In this document: positions 60,113-64,000 of the stretch, one piece after another
How positions within the stretch are numbered: the first letter of the stretch is position 1
Layout: the number at the start of each line of letters is the position of its first letter
Assembly: GCA_964602595.1 (NCBI GenBank)
Contig: CAZRRO010000009.1
Location: 124,001 to 188,000 of the forward strand
Source: CAIWAH01 sp964602595
Lineage (GTDB): Bacteria; Verrucomicrobiota; Verrucomicrobiia; Limisphaerales; UBA9464
Length of the DNA: 64,000 bases
Direction: 5' to 3'
Position numbers and translations under genes: made by a program
Notes under the pieces: generated by a model
Seen by the model: the letters and a program-made list of their open reading frames with translations, nothing else
The model's database searches: none
Told to the model about the DNA's origin: nothing

Positions 60113-62917
60113 TCAGTTTTCCGGGAACTCGAACTCCACCTTGCCCTTGTCGGCGAGCCGGAGGTGCGCGGTGAACGGCTTGCCCGCCTTGCTGATGAAC
60201 TTGGTCAGCGGGTCGGTCTTGCCCTTCGCCAGCAGCTTGCTGACTTGTTCGCGTTCCACCGGTTGCTGGAGGATGACCTTGCCGGTCTTGAATAGGCACC
60301 GCTTGGCGTCGCGCTGGCTGTGCTCGCAAAGATAGTCGGTCAGGCCCTCGAATACCTGTCCGCCGCACTTGGGACATTTACCCAACGAGGTCTGGCCGGT
60401 GAAATCCACCTTGGCCGCGGGCTCGCGTGTCTTGGCACCCGCCTTCTTTTCGCGCGGCGGAAACTCGAACTTCACCTCGCCGCCCTTGAGCGTGAGGAAG
60501 GCGTCGAACTTCCGGTTGGTCCGCTTGGAGACAAAACCCTTCAGCACGTCGGTCTTGCCGTCAGCCAACAACTTGCCGACCTGAACCTTGTCGATGGGCT
60601 GCTGAAGGATCAGCACGCCGGTCTTGAAATCGCACGTCTTGCCCGGCCCGACCGCCTTCTCGCAGACGTAGTTCATGCCGTTCTCGAACACCCGGGCGGC
60701 GCACTTCGGGCATTTGCCGACCGGTTCCTTGCCGCTGAAGTCCGGGGCCTGGGCGCCCTCACCGTTCTCGCCGTCCTTGGAGTCGTTGCCGAAGTCGAAC
60801 TCGCCGCGGAACTCGGCGTTCAGCTTGATCACCGCGGCGAACGGGAAGCCTTTCTGGCTGCGGAACCCTTGCAGCGGCCCGATCTGCTTGTCGCGGATCA
60901 GTGTCTCGACTTCCGCCGGCTCAAACATGCGGCCGGAGAGAATCTTCCGCATCGCAAAGTCGCAGGCCTGGCACTTGAACTCGCGGTATTTCTCCTGCAC
61001 CTCGCCCCCGCATTTCGGGCAGGGCACCGCGAGCACGCCGAAGTCGCCGGGAATGGTGTCTTTGTCGAACTGCTTGGCCTTGGCGACGATCTCGGCGGTG
61101 AAATGCCGGATCTCGCCCATGAACTGCTCCCGACCGAGCTGACCGCGTTCCATCTTCTTGAGCTGGAACTCCCAGTCGCCGGTCATCTCGGGCTTGGTCA
61201 GCTCCATCACGCCCAGGCCATTGAGCAACTGGACGAGCATGAAAGCCTTCGCCGTCGCCACGAGTTCGCGGGCGTGCCGGTGAATGTATTCCTCGTTGAT
61301 CAGCCCCTCAATGATCGCCGCCCGCGTCGCCGGCGTGCCCAAGCCGCGTTCGCTCATCGCCTCGCGCAGTTCCTCGTCGTCCACCAATTTGCCGGCGCCT
61401 TCCATCGCGCTGAGCAGCGTGGCTTCGGTGTAGCGGGGCGGCGGCTTGGTGGTGCTGTGCTTGACCTCGATGTTCGTCGTCGCGACCCGTTCGCCCTGCG
61501 CCACCGGCGCTAGGCTCGGCGTATCGTCGTCGGTCTGGGCTTCCTTGCCGTAAACTTCCAGCCAGCCCGGCTTCACGAGCACCTTGCCCACGCTCTTGAA
61601 AGGTTCGTTCTCCACCCGCGTGATGCGGACGGTTTCGAGGAACTCCGCCGCCGGATAGAACACGGACAGGAAGCGCCGGGTCACGAGGTCGAACAGCTTC
61701 TGCTCGGCCTCGGAAAGGCCTTTCGGCACCACGCCGGTCGGGATGATCGCAAAGTGATCGCTGACCTTCGCGTTGTTGAAGATCCGCTTGTTCGGCCGCA
61801 CCCAGCCTTCGCCCAGGATCTTCTGGGCAAACGGCGCGTAAACCGTGTCGCCGAGCGACTCCAGCGTCTTCCGCACGGTGGCCGGGTAATCTTCCGGCAG
61901 GTGCCGCGAGTCGGTTCGGGGATAGGTCAGCACCTTGTGCTTTTCGTAGAGCGCCTGGGCGATGGCCAAGGTGTTCTTCGCGCTGAAGCCGAACCGGCCG
62001 TTCGCCTCGCGCTGCAACGTCGTCAGGTCATACAGCAGGGGCGAAAGTTGCGTCGCCGGCTTCGTCTCCTCGGTCACGATCCCGGGTTTGCCATGGCAGC
62101 GCGCCCCGATCGTCTCGGCCCGCGCCTTGTCCCAGAGGCGTTCCGCCTTCTGCTCGGCGTCGCCGTCCTTGCCGTCCGGTTTCCGGAAACCTTCGTCAAA
62201 CCAGCGTCCCGTGTAGGTGCCGCGTTCGCCCTGGAACGTGCCGAGCACCTCCCAGTATTCGCGCGGCACGAACTTCTTAATCTTCGCCTCACGCTCCACC
62301 ACGATCGCCAGCGTCGGCGTCTGCACCCGGCCCACCGTAGTCAGGTAGAACCCGCCGGACTTGTTGTTGAAGGCGGTCATCGCCCGGGTGCCGTTGATGC
62401 CCACGAGCCAGTCCGCCTCGCTGCGGCACTTCGAGGCGTCCGCAAGCGGCTGCAACTCGGTGCCGGACCGCAGCTTTGCAAAGCCGTCCCGGATCGCCGT
62501 CGGGGTCATGGACTGCAGCCACAGCCGCTGGATGGGCTGCTTGGCGCCGGTGTGGGCCACGATGTTGCGGAAGATCAGTTCCCCCTCGCGCCCGGCGTCG
62601 CAGGCGTTGATCAATTGGTCCACGTCCTTCCGCTTGATCAGCTTCGCCAGCGTTTTCAGCCGGCCCTCGCTCTTTTCGATAGGCTTGAGGCCGAACCGCG
62701 GCGGCAGGTGCGGCAATTGGCCGAAGGTCCATTTGCCGCGGGCCACGTCGAATTCCTCCGGCACCGTCAGCTCCAGCAGGTGGCCGACGGCCGACGAAAT
62801 CAGGTGCGTGGGGCTCTCGAAGAAGTCGCCCGAGGCGTCCTTGGTGAAGCCGCCCAAGGCCTTGGCGATGTCCGCGGCGACCGACGGTTTTTCCGCGATG
62901 ATGAGGGCTTTACCCAT
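60113..62917 (-). CDS. topB: DNA topoisomerase III (type IA) with repeated C-terminal zinc/topo modules
   Basis: Relaxes or decatenates DNA by transient single-strand cleavage. From ATG 62917 the 934-residue product has the Toprim domain (IIAEKPSVAADIAKALGG, acidic DAGREGELIF at 107-116), the type IA fold (TVGRVQTPTLAIV) and active-site Tyr332 (VLTYPRTDSRHLP). After the core (LGTPATRAAIIEGLINEEYI) come three C-terminal units, each with Cys pairs (CPKCGGEVQEKY, CPKCAARVFENG, CPKCGGQVFEGL) and a conserved topo-repeat (FISKAGKPFTAHL, GKVEFEF), longer than E. coli TopB (about 650). The 15 residues upstream of ATG 62917 are not conserved. It converges on the signalling cluster. Confidence 0.92.
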   Translation of the reverse strand: MGKALIIAEKPSVAADIAKALGGFTKDASGDFFESPTHLISSAVGHLLELTVPEEFDVARGKWTFGQLPHLPPRFGLKPIEKSEGRLKTLAKLIKRKDVDQLINACDAGREGELIFRNIVAHTGAKQPIQRLWLQSMTPTAIRDGFAKLRSGTELQPLADASKCRSEADWLVGINGTRAMTAFNNKSGGFYLTTVGRVQTPTLAIVVEREAKIKKFVPREYWEVLGTFQGERGTYTGRWFDEGFRKPDGKDGDAEQKAERLWDKARAETIGARCHGKPGIVTEETKPATQLSPLLYDLTTLQREANGRFGFSAKNTLAIAQALYEKHKVLTYPRTDSRHLPEDYPATVRKTLESLGDTVYAPFAQKILGEGWVRPNKRIFNNAKVSDHFAIIPTGVVPKGLSEAEQKLFDLVTRRFLSVFYPAAEFLETVRITRVENEPFKSVGKVLVKPGWLEVYGKEAQTDDDTPSLAPVAQGERVATTNIEVKHSTTKPPPRYTEATLLSAMEGAGKLVDDEELREAMSERGLGTPATRAAIIEGLINEEYIHRHARELVATAKAFMLVQLLNGLGVMELTKPEMTGDWEFQLKKMERGQLGREQFMGEIRHFTAEIVAKAKQFDKDTIPGDFGVLAVPCPKCGGEVQEKYREFKCQACDFAMRKILSGRMFEPAEVETLIRDKQIGPLQGFRSQKGFPFAAVIKLNAEFRGEFDFGNDSKDGENGEGAQAPDFSGKEPVGKCPKCAARVFENGMNYVCEKAVGPGKTCDFKTGVLILQQPIDKVQVGKLLADGKTDVLKGFVSKRTNRKFDAFLTLKGGEVKFEFPPREKKAGAKTREPAAKVDFTGQTSLGKCPKCGGQVFEGLTDYLCEHSQRDAKRCLFKTGKVILQQPVEREQVSKLLAKGKTDPLTKFISKAGKPFTAHLRLADKGKVEFEFPEN

Positions 62918-62997
62918 GACAGAGTGGGCGGACGTGTAGCTGCCGTGTTTGCCGCGCCGCAAGGATTTGTTTTGGAAAGCCGCATCCGACGCGAACG

Positions 62998-63030
62998 AAA
63001 ACGCCCGCCTCCCAGGACGGGAAGCGGGCG
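62998..63030 (-). terminator. Terminator of the yidC-jag transcript
   Basis: CGCCCGC (63002-63008) pairs with GCGGGCG (63024-63030) and TCCC with GGGA inside. On the minus strand the stem is followed by TTTTCGTT, 24 bases after the jag stop. Confidence 0.82.
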
Positions 63031-63053
63031 AAAATGAGAAGGTTTGGGACGGT

Positions 63054-63521
63054 TCAGCGGCGCTTCGGGCGGATGAGGATCACCTTCTTGTCGCTGCCGT
63101 CCACTTCCACGGAGTGGGTCTCGACGTCCTGGTCTTCCTTGAGGGCCTGGTGGATGACGTAGCGGTCGTAGGCGTTGAGCGGTTCCATCTCCACGATCTC
63201 GCCGCGGCGGCGGACCTTTTCCGCGGCTTCCTTGGCCCGGCTGGTCAGGAGGTCACGGGCCTGCTGGCGGTAGCCGCCGACGTCGAGGACGATCCGGGGA
63301 ATCCGGCTGTCGCTCTTGAAGACGATGCGGTTGAGGACGAACTGGAGGTCCGAAAGGGTCTGACCCGCCCGGCCGATCAGCCGGCCCGGATCATCGGTCT
63401 GGATGTCGAGCAGGACCTGCTCCTCCAGCGAGGTTTCGGTGATGGTGACCGCAAATCCAAGCTGCGAGAGCATTTCCTGGAGCGCGACCTTCGGTTCGAT
63501 GTTGGGCGATTCGGGTTTCAC
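63054..63521 (-). CDS. jag: Jag-like RNA-binding protein (KH-R3H)
   Basis: An RNA-binding protein linked to YidC and cell-envelope control in many bacteria. The 155-residue product has a KH domain with the GxxG loop (GRLIGRAGQTLSDLQFVLN), the linking VLDVGGYRQQARDLL and an R3H domain (EMEPLNAYDRYVIHQAL). It lacks the N-terminal Jag_N domain found in longer homologues, beginning directly with a short lead (MKPESPNIEPKVALQEMLSQ). It starts 21 bases after yidC, as in the conserved rpmH-rnpA-yidC-jag cluster, and is followed by a terminator. Confidence 0.92.
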   Translation of the reverse strand: MKPESPNIEPKVALQEMLSQLGFAVTITETSLEEQVLLDIQTDDPGRLIGRAGQTLSDLQFVLNRIVFKSDSRIPRIVLDVGGYRQQARDLLTSRAKEAAEKVRRRGEIVEMEPLNAYDRYVIHQALKEDQDVETHSVEVDGSDKKVILIRPKRR

Positions 63522-63542
63522 GGGGAAAGGGGGAAAGAGGGT

Positions 63543-64000
63543 TCAGCGGCGTTTCGCCACCGGGGCAGCCGGCTTGGTTTCCTTGGCCTCGTTCATCTTG
63601 GTGAGCTTTGTCTGGAGCACACTCAACAGGTTTTGGACGGTCCAGTAAAGCGTCAGTCCGGAGCTGTAGTCGTAGAGAAAGACCACGAAGAACACGGGCA
63701 TGAACTTCATCATCTTCTGCTGCGCCGGGTCCATCTGCGGCGAAACCGGCGTTAGGCTGGACATCCACAGGGACGTGGCACACATCAGCAGCGGCAGCAG
63801 GTTGATCGGCAAACCGACGCCGGCGACGCCGAAGAACGGGATGAAGCCGAGCCCGGGGATCGTGAAGATCGTGTCGGGCTGGGACAGGTCGTTCACCCAC
63901 AGGAACGTCTCGCCGCGAAGCTCGATGGCGGTGCGGAGCATGAAGAAGAAGCCGATGAACACCGGGAACTGCACCAGCATGGGCAGGCAGCCTGAGGCGG
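63543..64000 (-). CDS. yidC: Membrane protein insertase YidC/Oxa1, C-terminal part (cut by window edge)
   Basis: Inserts proteins into the inner membrane. Only the C-terminal roughly 150 residues are visible; the frame continues past the right edge (the codons before ATG 63980 read GCLPM, a family hallmark). Visible are LVQFPVFIGFFFMLRTAIEL, WVNDLSQPDTIF, INLLPLLMCATSLWMSS, QKMMKFMPVFFVVFLYDY and SSGLTLYWTVQNLLSVLQ, with membrane segments as expected and a basic tail (PAAPVAKRR). It is transcribed with jag. Confidence 0.94.
   Translation of the reverse strand, partial: ASGCLPMLVQFPVFIGFFFMLRTAIELRGETFLWVNDLSQPDTIFTIPGLGFIPFFGVAGVGLPINLLPLLMCATSLWMSSLTPVSPQMDPAQQKMMKFMPVFFVVFLYDYSSGLTLYWTVQNLLSVLQTKLTKMNEAKETKPAAPVAKRR

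Overview
The window looks like a chromosomal segment of a GC-rich Verrucomicrobiota bacterium, possibly of the Limisphaerales/Pedosphaera side. The evidence is a prepilin-type H-X9-DG protein, PEP-CTERM secreted proteins, THWS-type ECF-like sigma factors paired with zinc-ribbon Ser/Thr kinases that carry WD40 propellers, thrombospondin-type-3 and lamin-tail surface proteins, and a Gram-negative FadL-type porin. The assignment comes from family habits, not from a database match.

Layout. (1) 1-4096, minus strand: second part of the S10/spc ribosomal protein cluster (L2, S19, L22, S3, L16, L29, S17, L14, L24, start of L5). (2) 4580-6943: DEAD-box RNA helicase, divergent from L2. (3) 7083-31090: two paralogous cassettes. 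Each has an ECF-like sigma factor, a transmembrane Ser/Thr kinase with a WD40 exterior, and a set of secreted or surface proteins, and each ends in a glycine-rich secreted protein followed by a TTCG-loop terminator. A prepilin-like gene lies divergent at the left end. (4) 31133-36391: AI-2E family permease, aldose 1-epimerase with a frameshifted signal peptide, TerC-family membrane protein, RecJ. (5) 36479-41701, minus strand: str plus first part of the S10 operon (S12, S7, EF-G, S10, L3, L4, L23), ending in a strong terminator. (6) 42112-50839: CotH/lamin-tail surface protein, lactonase-fold protein, an unknown secreted protein, aldo/keto reductase, SRPBCC protein. (7) 51065-60036: SDR reductase, FadL-type porin, PhcB-like methyltransferase, and three histidine-kinase/receiver proteins, closely spaced or overlapping on the plus strand. 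(8) 60113-64000, minus strand: topoisomerase III, Jag, YidC.

Three points stand out. The S10 operon is cut exactly between rplW and rplB by about 32 kb, and both halves carry the same promoter-like element (GGTGCAATAC plus a T-rich tract on the plus strand). The two sigma/kinase cassettes share gene order, a putative ECF promoter motif in front of their first secreted gene, and a terminator type, so they look like a duplicated signalling-to-surface module. The 51-60 kb cluster resembles the phcB-phcS-phcR-phcQ quorum-sensing operon of Ralstonia, with a FadL-type lipid porin and a ketoacyl-reductase-like SDR immediately upstream. It could be a fatty-acid methyl ester signalling system in a phylum where I know of no described example; that function is an inference.

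No tRNA, rRNA, CRISPR array, transposase, integrase or phage gene was recognised. Most long open frames antisense to the genes listed are high-GC shadows and were left out.
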